From NCBI RefSeq assembly GCF_900104745.1, contig NZ_LT629732.1, positions 6,339,570-6,403,569 on the forward strand: DNA of 64,000 nt, given 5' to 3'. Under the pieces are notes generated by a model. The model was not told where the DNA came from, did no database searches, and saw only the letters and a program-made list of their open reading frames with translations. The DNA comes from Actinopolymorpha singaporensis. Lineage in GTDB: Bacteria > Actinomycetota > Actinomycetes > Propionibacteriales > Actinopolymorphaceae. Position numbers and translations under genes: made by a program. Shown in pieces: positions 44,707 through 52,312 of the stretch (position 1 is its first letter; every line of letters begins with the position of its first letter).

Positions 44707-44937
44707 ATGGCTCTGCACCACTCCGAAGAGACCCATCAGAACCTCTGCGCCCGGCTGGCGCAGGCGACCGGACGAGATCTCCCAGAGTGGATCAGAGTGC
44801 TGGAGAACGGACCCACCTTCCTCCGCTTCGAGGACCGGGTCAGTTGGCTGCGCAGCGAGTACGGCATCGCCCACGGGCACGCCACCGCGATCGTGCACGA
44901 GCAGGACCTCCGCCGCGCCCAGCGCAACTTCGGGTGA
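44707..44937 (+). CDS. DUF4287 domain protein
   Basis: A 76-residue protein with DLPEWIRVLENG and RVSWLRSEYGIAHGHATAIVHE, the DUF4287 pattern of a small helical domain. ATG 44707 has GGGAGGG just upstream. Function unknown; it lies between the two PPOX genes. Confidence 0.8.
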   Translation: MALHHSEETHQNLCARLAQATGRDLPEWIRVLENGPTFLRFEDRVSWLRSEYGIAHGHATAIVHEQDLRRAQRNFG

Positions 44938-44995
44938 GCCCCGCGGACACGGTGGGCGCCGAACCCTCGGCCCCGGCGCCGAGCCGGCGGCATCG

Positions 44996-45406
44996 ATGGA
45001 CGTGACACAGGCGCAGGCGTTCCTGCGCGAACACCATCACGCCGTCCTCGGCACGATTCGCCGGGACGGCCGGCCCCAGCTCTCCCCGGTCACCGTCGGG
45101 GTGGACGACGAGGGGTACGCCGTGATCAGCACCCGCGAGCCGGCGTACAAGGTACGAAACCTGCGGCGCGACCCGCGGGCCAGTCTCTGCGTCTTCCCCG
45201 ACGGGTTCTACGGCGAGTGGGTCCAGGTCGAGGGAGAGGCACACATCCTGTCGCTGCCGGACGCGATGGAGCCGCTGGTCGACTACTACCGCGGAGTCTC
45301 CGGCGAGCACCCGGACTGGGCCGACTACCGCGCGGCGATGGAACGCGACCGTCGCTGCCTGATCCGCGTCCGCATGGACCGGGTGGGGCCGGTGGTGTCC
45401 GGCTGA
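44996..45406 (+). CDS. PPOX-class oxidoreductase, second paralogue
   Basis: A 136-residue split-barrel protein with HHAVLGTIRRDGRPQLSPVTVG and KVRNLRRDPRASLCVFPDGFYGEWVQVEGEA. It shares the C-terminal SGEHPDW-x-YR-x-AM block with the copy at 44.0 kb, suggesting duplication. ATG 44996 begins the conserved domain; the frame stays open upstream but that region does not look family-like. Probably F420- or FMN-binding. Confidence 0.85.
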   Translation: MDVTQAQAFLREHHHAVLGTIRRDGRPQLSPVTVGVDDEGYAVISTREPAYKVRNLRRDPRASLCVFPDGFYGEWVQVEGEAHILSLPDAMEPLVDYYRGVSGEHPDWADYRAAMERDRRCLIRVRMDRVGPVVSG

Positions 45407-45429
45407 TCCTCGCGATCTCCGGCTGACAT

Positions 45430-45470
45430 GCGGAAAGGGCCGCCCGAGAATCTCGGGCGGCCCTTCCGCG
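45430..45470. terminator. Terminator between convergent genes
   Basis: GGGCCGCCCGAG (45437-45448) pairs with CTCGGGCGGCCC (45452-45463), loop AAT, extended by GCGGAA/TTCCGC flanks with a small bulge. It lies between the PPOX gene and the Bax-inhibitor gene. Confidence 0.8.
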
Positions 45471-45496
45471 TTTCTGCCTGTCCGGCTCGGTCTGGG

Positions 45497-46300
45497 TCAG
45501 TCACCGCCGCGCAGGATCGCGAGGATGCGCAGCAGCTCGATGTAGAGCCACACCAGGGTGACGGTGAGCCCGAACGCCGCGAACCACGCGTCCTTGCTCG
45601 GCGCACCGGCGGCGATGCCCTTCTCGACGTAGTCGAAGTCGAGCAGCAGGTTGAAGCAGGCCAGCGCCACCCCGATCACGGCGAACACCAGGCCCAGCCC
45701 GCCCAGCCCGCTGACGCCGAGGTTGAGGCCGAACATGCGCAGGACGAGGTTGACGGCCACGATGAGGAAGAAGCCGAGGGTGGCGGCCACGACGAACCGC
45801 TGGAACTTCGGGGTCACCCGGATGATCCGGAACTTGTAGACCGCGAGCATGCCGGCGGATGCGCACATCGTGCCGAGGACCGCCTGGGCAACGATGGACG
45901 AGTCACCGACGTAGGCGGACAGCACCTTGCTGGCCAGGCCGACGAACACGCCCTCGACCGCGGCGTAGCCGAGGATCAGCGCCGGGTTGGTGATGTGCCG
46001 CAGGCCGATGACGAAGCCCAGGCCCATCCCCACAAGGGCGGCACCGATCAGCCAGCCGAAGTGGGCCGGCTGCACCGGTCCGGTGAGGAACCACGTCGCG
46101 CCCGCCACCACGATCAGGGTGCCGAGCGTCATGGCGGTGCGGGCCACCACGTCGTCGATGGTCATCCGGTCGCGCCGCGGGCCGGAGTAGGACGGCGCGT
46201 CGTACATCTCCCGCAACTGGTCGGCACTCATGCCCGCGGCGCCGGAGCCAGCCGACTGGAACGCGTCGCTGCGCCGGAACACCGGGTTCTTGCTCTGCAT
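45497..46300 (-). CDS. Bax inhibitor-1/YccA family membrane protein
   Basis: The 267-residue product has a cytoplasmic N-terminus (MQSKNPVFRRSDAF is typical of actinobacterial members) and about seven membrane segments. LRHITNPALILGYAAVEGVFVGL and LVWLYIELLRILAIL are family blocks. BI-1 proteins are pH-dependent Ca leak channels in studied cases; the role here is unknown. ATG 46300 has GGAGGAGG upstream, and TACTAT on the minus strand (46421-46426) is a possible -10 box. Confidence 0.92.
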   Translation of the reverse strand: MQSKNPVFRRSDAFQSAGSGAAGMSADQLREMYDAPSYSGPRRDRMTIDDVVARTAMTLGTLIVVAGATWFLTGPVQPAHFGWLIGAALVGMGLGFVIGLRHITNPALILGYAAVEGVFVGLASKVLSAYVGDSSIVAQAVLGTMCASAGMLAVYKFRIIRVTPKFQRFVVAATLGFFLIVAVNLVLRMFGLNLGVSGLGGLGLVFAVIGVALACFNLLLDFDYVEKGIAAGAPSKDAWFAAFGLTVTLVWLYIELLRILAILRGGD

Positions 46301-46574
46301 CCTGGGTCCTCCTCCGCCGGCGGCGGGTGACGGTCGGCGGCCCGCGAGCGCGGGCCGGTTGGCTGCGGAATGCTCCACAACAGCGCCGGGCCGGTTCGGA
46401 CCGGCTCGGCAGTGACGCCAATAGTAATGACTCGGCAAAGTCTTTGTCCTCCCCAACGGACATTTCGTCTCCAATGCCCGGCCCCGCCCTTCTCCGCCCA
46501 CTTGACCTGAACCTTGGTGGAGGTCACAGGCTTGGGCGCGGACAACGGAGCGGGACGAGCCTGGAGGTCTGCGG

Positions 46575-47543
46575 ATGCGCGCGGTGTGGGTCAGTGGGTT
46601 CGGCGGGCCGCAGGTGCTGGTTCCGGGTGAGGCGCCGGACCCCGCGGCCGGGCCCGGCCAGGCCCTGGTCGAGGTGGCGTACGCCAACATCACGTTCGTG
46701 GAGACCCAGCTCCGGTCCGGCACCGGCCCCTTCACCCCGACGCTGCCGACCATCCCCGGCAACGGCGTGGGCGGGACCGTCCGTGCCGTCGGGACAGGCG
46801 TCGACCCGGCCCTGGTCGGCGGGCGGGTGGTGACCAGCACCGGCGGCTCCGGCGCGTACGCCGAACTCGTCGTGGTGGCCGCGGACGGGATGGTGGAGGT
46901 TCCGGCGACGCTGCGGCTGGACGACGCGGTGGCGGTGCTCGCCGACGGCCGGACAGCGACCTGGCTGATGCGCGCGAGCGGCGCCGGGCCCGGTGACCGC
47001 GTGCTGGTGACGGCTGCCGCCGGCGGCGTCGGAACGCTCCTGGTGCAGCTGGCCACGGCGGCCGGAGCGCAGGTCGTCGCGGCGGCCGGCGGTGACCGCA
47101 AGTTGGCGTTGACGACGAAGCTGGGCGCGAAGGTCGCCGTCGACTACCGCCGCCCGGACTGGACCGAGCGGGTACGTGAGTCCGTCGGCGGCGTCGACCT
47201 CGTGCTGGACGGTGTGGGCGGCGCGCTGGGCAGGGCGGCGTTCGGCCTGCTGGTCGAGGGCGGTCGGATGCTCAGCTTCGGCCTGGCCAGCGGCACCTGG
47301 ACCGACGTGCCGGAAGCGGAGGCGCGGCTACGTGGCGTGCGGCTGCTGCGCCCGGCCCTGGATCCGGCGGACGTCCGCGAACTCACCGAGAGCGCCCTGC
47401 GGGCGGCCGCCGACGGCCGGCTGCACCCGGTGATCGGCCAGCGGTTCGAGCTGGCCCGGGCGGCCGAGGCACATGCCGCGATCGAGGCACGCGCCACGAT
47501 CGGCAAGACGCTGCTGGAGGTGCGGCCGGAGGAAGCGACGTGA
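46575..47543 (+). CDS. Quinone oxidoreductase-like MDR dehydrogenase
   Basis: The 322-residue medium-chain reductase lacks zinc ligands, so it is of the QOR type. NADPH site: VLVTAAAGGVGTLLVQLA; the catalytic domain opens with MRAVWVSGFGGPQVL. VDLVLDGVGG and a C-terminal IGKTLLEVRP complete the fold. Substrates are probably quinones or enones. It is followed by the tRNA gene on the opposite strand. Confidence 0.9.
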   Translation: MRAVWVSGFGGPQVLVPGEAPDPAAGPGQALVEVAYANITFVETQLRSGTGPFTPTLPTIPGNGVGGTVRAVGTGVDPALVGGRVVTSTGGSGAYAELVVVAADGMVEVPATLRLDDAVAVLADGRTATWLMRASGAGPGDRVLVTAAAGGVGTLLVQLATAAGAQVVAAAGGDRKLALTTKLGAKVAVDYRRPDWTERVRESVGGVDLVLDGVGGALGRAAFGLLVEGGRMLSFGLASGTWTDVPEAEARLRGVRLLRPALDPADVRELTESALRAAADGRLHPVIGQRFELARAAEAHAAIEARATIGKTLLEVRPEEAT

Positions 47544-47551
47544 TACCGGAG

Positions 47552-47629
47552 TGCCCCCGGTGGGACTCGAACCCACAAAACTGACACCCATTTTAAGTGG
47601 GCCGCCTCGACCAGTTGGGCTACGGGGGC
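47552..47629 (-). tRNA. tRNA-Leu (anticodon UAA)
   Basis: Acceptor stem GCCCCCG/CGGGGGC with discriminator A, a 3-bp D-stem (GCC/GGC), anticodon stem GCCCA/TGGGT with loop CTTAAAA (anticodon TAA), and T-arm GTGGG-TTCGAGT-CCCAC. CCA is not encoded. The variable region is only 9 nt (GTCAGTTTT), short for a leucine tRNA, which is normally class II. It is the expected decoder of rare UUA codons. I am confident of the tRNA and anticodon; the amino acid follows from the anticodon and A73. Confidence 0.88.
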
Positions 47630-47684
47630 GCTGCGCGGGCCGACCGCCAGACCACCGACGGCTGACCTGTGACCACGCCCAACC

Positions 47685-48980
47685 TTAGTGTCGCCAGGCG
47701 CTCCGGGTGGCGGGCAGTAGTGCCCGGCCGTCGGTGTGCGGGCGAACGACCAGCAGCTGGTACGCCGAGATCCGGGCCGCCTCGAACGCCAGTGCCGACA
47801 CCGCGAGGTAGAGCAGCCACACCCGCGCCCGCCCCGGCGAGGCCTGCCGGGCGCACTCGTCCCAGGCCCCTTCCAGGTTGGCCACCCAGGCTCGCAGGGT
47901 GCGGGCGTAGTGCTCGCGCATCGTCTCCAGGTCGCGGACCTCCAGGCCCGCGTTCTCGATGATGCTCGTGACGGTTCCGATCGGGAGGAGCTCGGCGCCC
48001 GGGTGGACGTAGGCGTCCAGGAAGGAGCGTTCCTGTGCCAGCGGCTCACCGCGCCGGCCGACCTGGTTGACCAGCAGCCGGCCACCCGGACGCAGCAGGC
48101 CGTACAGCGCGCCGGCGTACTCCCCCAGCCGGTCCGCACCCACGTAGTCGGCCAGCCCGTACGCGACGATCGCGTCGAACGGGTCGGCCTCGACCTCGCG
48201 CCAGTCCGCGACCCGGAACTCCACCCGCCCGGCGAGCCCCGCGTCGACCGCCCGCTTGGTCGCCTGCTCGGCCTGTTCGGCGGAGGAGGTGATGCCGAGC
48301 CCGCTCACCGCGTGGTGCTCGGCGGCGTGCAGGAGGAACGTCCCCCAGCCGCAGTCGACGTCGAGCACCCGGGCGCCGCGTTCTTCCGCGGGCCGATCGG
48401 CAAGGCCCAGCTTGCGGCAGGCGAGCTGCAGGCCGGCGCGTTGCGCGTCGTCCAGGGACATGCCCGGCTCGGCCCAGTAGCCGCTGCCCAGCATCAGCGT
48501 CTGACCGAACACCCGCGACAGGAACTTCGTACCGACCGGGTTGTCCGGCGAACCGCTCGGTGCGGTGTCGCGATCCAGCGCGTGCCGGCGTTCGGCCCCC
48601 GTGATCTCCTCCTCCGGCGGCTTGGGCGCCGGGCCGACGGCACCGAGATAGACCGCAGCCCGCATCAGTTCGCTGCGGTCGGCGGCGGTGAGCTCGGGGC
48701 GGGCGCCGATCGAGCGCCCGAACGGCGCGAGGCGTTCCAGGGCGGTGAGGATCGGGCCGTCGACCTCGATCTCGCCGGCGACGAACGCCCGGGCCAGGCC
48801 GAGTTCGTCCGGCCGCCACAGCAACCGGCGGACGGCACGCCGGGAGTGCACGCGTACGGCCGGCGCTTCGGTGGGCCCGGCCACCGAGCCGTCCCAGGCA
48901 TGCAGGCGGACGGGCGCTTCCAGCCCGAACAACCGCAACAGGATGTCGTGCAGCCGCTCGGCGACAACGGGACCGGCCAC
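47685..48980 (-). CDS. cfa: Cyclopropane-fatty-acyl-phospholipid synthase family methyltransferase
   Basis: The 431-residue SAM-dependent enzyme has an N-terminal lipid-recognition region (LGLARAFVAGEIEVDG), the motif I loop VLDVDCGWGTFLLHAAE, LGITSSAEQAEQA, and GRRGEPLAQERSFLDAYVHPGAELLP. C-terminal WVANLEGAWDEC is typical of CFA synthases. It makes cyclopropane or branched fatty acids in membrane lipids. GTG 48980 has GAGAGGGGG upstream. Motif I reads DVDCGWG instead of DIGCGWG, a mild change. Confidence 0.88.
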   Translation of the reverse strand: MAGPVVAERLHDILLRLFGLEAPVRLHAWDGSVAGPTEAPAVRVHSRRAVRRLLWRPDELGLARAFVAGEIEVDGPILTALERLAPFGRSIGARPELTAADRSELMRAAVYLGAVGPAPKPPEEEITGAERRHALDRDTAPSGSPDNPVGTKFLSRVFGQTLMLGSGYWAEPGMSLDDAQRAGLQLACRKLGLADRPAEERGARVLDVDCGWGTFLLHAAEHHAVSGLGITSSAEQAEQATKRAVDAGLAGRVEFRVADWREVEADPFDAIVAYGLADYVGADRLGEYAGALYGLLRPGGRLLVNQVGRRGEPLAQERSFLDAYVHPGAELLPIGTVTSIIENAGLEVRDLETMREHYARTLRAWVANLEGAWDECARQASPGRARVWLLYLAVSALAFEAARISAYQLLVVRPHTDGRALLPATRSAWRH

Positions 48981-49046
48981 AGCGCCCCCTCTCGTTCGGT
49001 CGTCCCCGTGACGTTCTACCCGTCCCGGGGACGATCGAGCCACTGC

Positions 49047-49098
49047 CGGATCAGAACCGAACCAGAACCGAACCAGAATCGGATCAGAATCGGATCAG
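49047..49098. repeat. 11-bp tandem repeats
   Basis: A partial unit (CGGATCAG), two copies of AACCGAACCAG and two copies of AATCGGATCAG lie in tandem in the 147-nt gap between ndh and cfa, upstream of cfa. No function is evident. Confidence 0.85.
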
Positions 49099-49127
49099 GG
49101 CCGGAGCAGGCGCCGACGGCGTTGCAG

Positions 49128-50534
49128 CTACTGCCTGTGCTGCTCCCAGGTCACCTCGGTCCTCCCACCAGCATGAGCGTGTTCGAACTCCGGCGACCTG
49201 CTCGCGGGCGGGGAGAACTGGCGCGGCAGGGCGCTGCGTTCGAACTCCTCCCGCGGGCGCTGCAGGCTTCCGAGCGAGACGATCTCGCGGGGGAAGAACA
49301 GGCCGAGCGTCCAGTCGGCCACGATGCGGACCTTGCGGTTGAGGGTGGGCATCCGGCTGATGTGGTAGGTACGGTGCATGAACCACGCCGGCCAGCCGCG
49401 CAACTTGATGCCGTAGACCTGCGCCACGCCCTTGTGCAGGCCGAGGCTGGCCACCGAACCCACGTGCTTGTGCTCGTAGTTGTGCAGCAGCCCGCCCCTG
49501 AGGGCGCGGGCGACGTTGTCGCCGAGCACCTTCGCCTGGCGTACGGCGTGCTGGGCCGACGGGCTGCACAACGCGTTCGGCGGGCCGGTCAGGTCGGGGA
49601 CCGCGGCGCAGTCACCGGCCGCCCAGACGTGGTCGGCACCCACGACCCGCAGGTCGGGCTCGGTGGGCAGCCGGCCCTTGTCGTCGCGTGGCAGGTCGGA
49701 AGCGGCGATGACGGGATTCGCCTTGACGCCGGCGGTCCACACGATGGTGTCGGAGTCGAACCGCGTGCCGTCGGACAGCTCCACGTGCCCGCCGACGCAG
49801 GACGCCAGCAGGGTGTTCAGCTTCACGTCGATGTGGCGCCTGCGCAGGCGCTCGACGGTGTAGCGGCCCATGTCCTCCCCGACCTCGGGCAGGATCCGGC
49901 CGGCCGCCTCCACGAGCACCCAGCGCATGTCCTCGGCGCGGAAGTTGCGGTAGTAGCGGCAGGCGTAGCGGGCCATGTCCTCGAGCTCGGCGAGCGCCTC
50001 GACTCCGGCGTACCCGCCACCGACGAACACGAACGACAGCGCTCGTCGCCGGGTCTCCTCGTTCGTGGTGGACTCGGCGACGTCGAGCCGGTCGAGGACG
50101 TGGTTGCGGAGCTGGATGGCCTCCTCGACCTGCTTGAAGCCGATGCCCTGCTCGGCGAGGCCGGGGATGGGCAGGGTGCGGGCGACCGAGCCGAGGGCGA
50201 CGACGAGTTCGTCGTAGTGCACGTCGTACGTCGCGCCGGCGCGCGGCTCGATCCGGGCGCTGCGCCCGGCGTGGTCGATGCTCACGATGCGGCCGGTGAT
50301 GACCTGCACGTCCGGGAGGACACGCCGCAGTGGTACGACGACGTGGCGGGGCTCGAGGTTGCCGGCCGCGGCCTCCGGGAGGAAGGGCTGGTACGTCATG
50401 TACGACCGGGGCTCGACGACGGTGATCGTGACCTCGCCCCGGCGGATTTCCTTGCGAAGGGATTTCTGGAGCCGGAAGGCGGCGTACATGCCGACGTAGC
50501 CGCCTCCGGCGATGAGGACGTGGCGTGTGTTCAC
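49128..50534 (-). CDS. ndh: Type II NADH dehydrogenase
   Basis: The 468-residue single-subunit NADH:quinone oxidoreductase has FAD-binding LIAGGGYVGMYAAFRLQ, NAD-binding FVFVGGGYAGVEALAELED, and VWAAGDCAAVPDL. The QHAVRQAKVLGDNVARAL block is near the quinone site. It feeds electrons from NADH into the membrane quinone pool without pumping protons. The ATG is at 50534. A His/Gly/Glu-rich C-terminal tail is variable. Confidence 0.92.
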   Translation of the reverse strand: MNTRHVLIAGGGYVGMYAAFRLQKSLRKEIRRGEVTITVVEPRSYMTYQPFLPEAAAGNLEPRHVVVPLRRVLPDVQVITGRIVSIDHAGRSARIEPRAGATYDVHYDELVVALGSVARTLPIPGLAEQGIGFKQVEEAIQLRNHVLDRLDVAESTTNEETRRRALSFVFVGGGYAGVEALAELEDMARYACRYYRNFRAEDMRWVLVEAAGRILPEVGEDMGRYTVERLRRRHIDVKLNTLLASCVGGHVELSDGTRFDSDTIVWTAGVKANPVIAASDLPRDDKGRLPTEPDLRVVGADHVWAAGDCAAVPDLTGPPNALCSPSAQHAVRQAKVLGDNVARALRGGLLHNYEHKHVGSVASLGLHKGVAQVYGIKLRGWPAWFMHRTYHISRMPTLNRKVRIVADWTLGLFFPREIVSLGSLQRPREEFERSALPRQFSPPASRSPEFEHAHAGGRTEVTWEQHRQ

Positions 50535-50664
50535 GTCCGTTCACCTCCTCGGTTGGTTTCAGGCTAGTCGCTCGTGAATGTCTTCACAAGGCTGGACACC
50601 GCTGTCGGTAACGTCACACCCCACGCCCGGGAGCACCTAAGCTCGATAGAACGAGGGAGGGGCC

Positions 50665-51339
50665 GTGGGCGGGATCTTCGCTGTCATCCTCATCGCCCTG
50701 GTCGTCGCGGCAGTAGCGCTGACCGTGCCGCTCGTCGCGCTCGTCCAGCGCCGCGAACAGCGCCGACTCGAGGGCCTTGCCGCCTGGGCGTCGTCGATCG
50801 GGTGGACGACGTACGCCGGCAGCGTGGAGGTGCCCTGGACCGCTCGCCTGCCCGGAGCGAACCCGCGCGGGGTCCGCTGTCTCTTCACCGGCATCTATCG
50901 CGAACTACCCGTGAGCATGGCGGAGTACACGTACCAGACGACGCACACGACCTACGTCAACGGGCAAACCCAGGTCACCACCGACAACCACGACTTCGTC
51001 GTGTGCGTCGTGCATCTCCCCTACACCTACCCCGGCATCGAGGTGGCCAGCCGCGGCTCCGGCTCGCGCATGTGGCGCTGGCTCAACGGCCCGGACCACG
51101 CCGAGGAGGTGGGCATCGACGAGTTCGACCGGGACTTCCGCGTCCACAGCACCCACCCAGAACTCGTACGGCAGGTGATCGGCCCCGCGCTGGTCCGCAC
51201 CCACCTGGCCGGCATGGCGCCGAACTGGAGCCTGCACGGCACCGACCTGCTGGTGTACTGGCAGGGTCGGATGGAGCCCACCCGGGTGCTGCCCGCCGTG
51301 GACTCCGTCATCCGCGTCGCCAACCTCCTCGGCCGCTGA
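50665..51339 (+). CDS. Membrane-anchored hypothetical protein
   Basis: The 224-residue product has one N-terminal membrane segment (FAVILIALVVAAVALTVPLVALV) and a cytoplasmic domain with VVCVVHLPYTYPGIEVASRG and EEVGIDEFDRDFRVHSTHPELVRQVI. That second block resembles DUF3137-type proteins. GTG 50665 follows GAGGGAGGGG. Function unknown. Confidence 0.7.
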   Translation: MGGIFAVILIALVVAAVALTVPLVALVQRREQRRLEGLAAWASSIGWTTYAGSVEVPWTARLPGANPRGVRCLFTGIYRELPVSMAEYTYQTTHTTYVNGQTQVTTDNHDFVVCVVHLPYTYPGIEVASRGSGSRMWRWLNGPDHAEEVGIDEFDRDFRVHSTHPELVRQVIGPALVRTHLAGMAPNWSLHGTDLLVYWQGRMEPTRVLPAVDSVIRVANLLGR

Positions 51340-51423
51340 CGGCTCGCATCCAGACGATGCTTCCCGAAGAACATCTCCCGTACGGTCGCTCCATGAACGA
51401 GGCGGAGACCCGAGTCCTGAGTG

Positions 51424-52293
51424 TCAGTGCGCGGGCAGGCCGGCGTGGTCGGCGGCACGGGTGAGGACGGCGTCCAGCATCGGCTCGGTGAGCTTGCCGG
51501 TGAAGGTGTTCTGCTGGCTCGGGTGATAGGAGCCGACGAGGAGCACTTCGGGTCGCTCCGCCGGATGCTGGTCGGCTGCGGTCAGCAGAACCTCCGCTGC
51601 GTGGCCGAACCGCGGCCGCGGACGGGGAACCCGGTAGCCCAGCGCGGCGAGAGTACGAACCGCAGCGGTCCAGCCGTACGACCCGAGGGCCACGACCGAC
51701 CGGACGGTCGGGGCGGAAATCTCCCACTCCCTGCGCAGCCACGGGAAGCACGCGTCGCGTTCGGCCGGCAGCGGCTTGTTCGCCGGAGGCGCGCAACGGA
51801 CCGCGGCGACCACGCGGACGCCGAGCAGACGTTGCCCGTCACCGGCCGAAACGCTCGTCGGCTGCACGGCGAGGCCCACCCGCGCGAGTGCGGCGAACAG
51901 CCAGTCGCCGGACCGGTCGCCGGTGAAGATCCGGCCGGTGCGGTTGCCGCCGTGCGCGGCCGGTGCCAGCCCGACGACCAGCATGCCGGGTGCCGGGTCG
52001 CCCCATCCAGGCACCGGACGTCCCCAGTACGGCTGGGCGGCGAACGACCGGCGCGGCGACGCGGCGACCTCCTCCCGCCACTCGACCAGGCGAGGGCAGG
52101 CCCGGCACACCGACTGCGCGGCGGTCAGCTCACCCAGGTCGGGCGCGGACGCCGCGAGGCGCTCCACCTCGGCGGCGTCGTGCGCGACGGGGGTTCCCGG
52201 CTCGGCCGGGTCGTCCGGCCAGCCGGTGCCCGGCGCAACGGGGCTGGCGAACAGCGCCCCGGTCACCGGGTGCGGGCGCCGGTCAGTGGTCAT
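51424..52293 (-). CDS. Family 5 uracil-DNA glycosylase (UdgB-like)
   Basis: The 289-residue product has motif 1 GLAPAAHGGNRTGRIFTGD and motif 2 GSYHPSQQNTFTGKLT. The [4Fe-4S] Cys pattern starts at CRACPRL and includes the downstream Cys in AVRCAPP and DACFPW. It removes uracil and other deaminated bases from DNA. It sits 19 nt after the Ppx fusion stop region, on the same strand, in a conserved neighbourhood. Confidence 0.9.
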   Translation of the reverse strand: MTTDRRPHPVTGALFASPVAPGTGWPDDPAEPGTPVAHDAAEVERLAASAPDLGELTAAQSVCRACPRLVEWREEVAASPRRSFAAQPYWGRPVPGWGDPAPGMLVVGLAPAAHGGNRTGRIFTGDRSGDWLFAALARVGLAVQPTSVSAGDGQRLLGVRVVAAVRCAPPANKPLPAERDACFPWLRREWEISAPTVRSVVALGSYGWTAAVRTLAALGYRVPRPRPRFGHAAEVLLTAADQHPAERPEVLLVGSYHPSQQNTFTGKLTEPMLDAVLTRAADHAGLPAH

Positions 52294-52312
52294 CAGCGGC
52301 CATCCGAGGTCG

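Noticed and set aside
47736..50567. 943-codon plus-strand open frame
   Set aside because: It is antisense to cfa and ndh, has shadow composition (His/Gly/Arg/Val-rich) and no motif.
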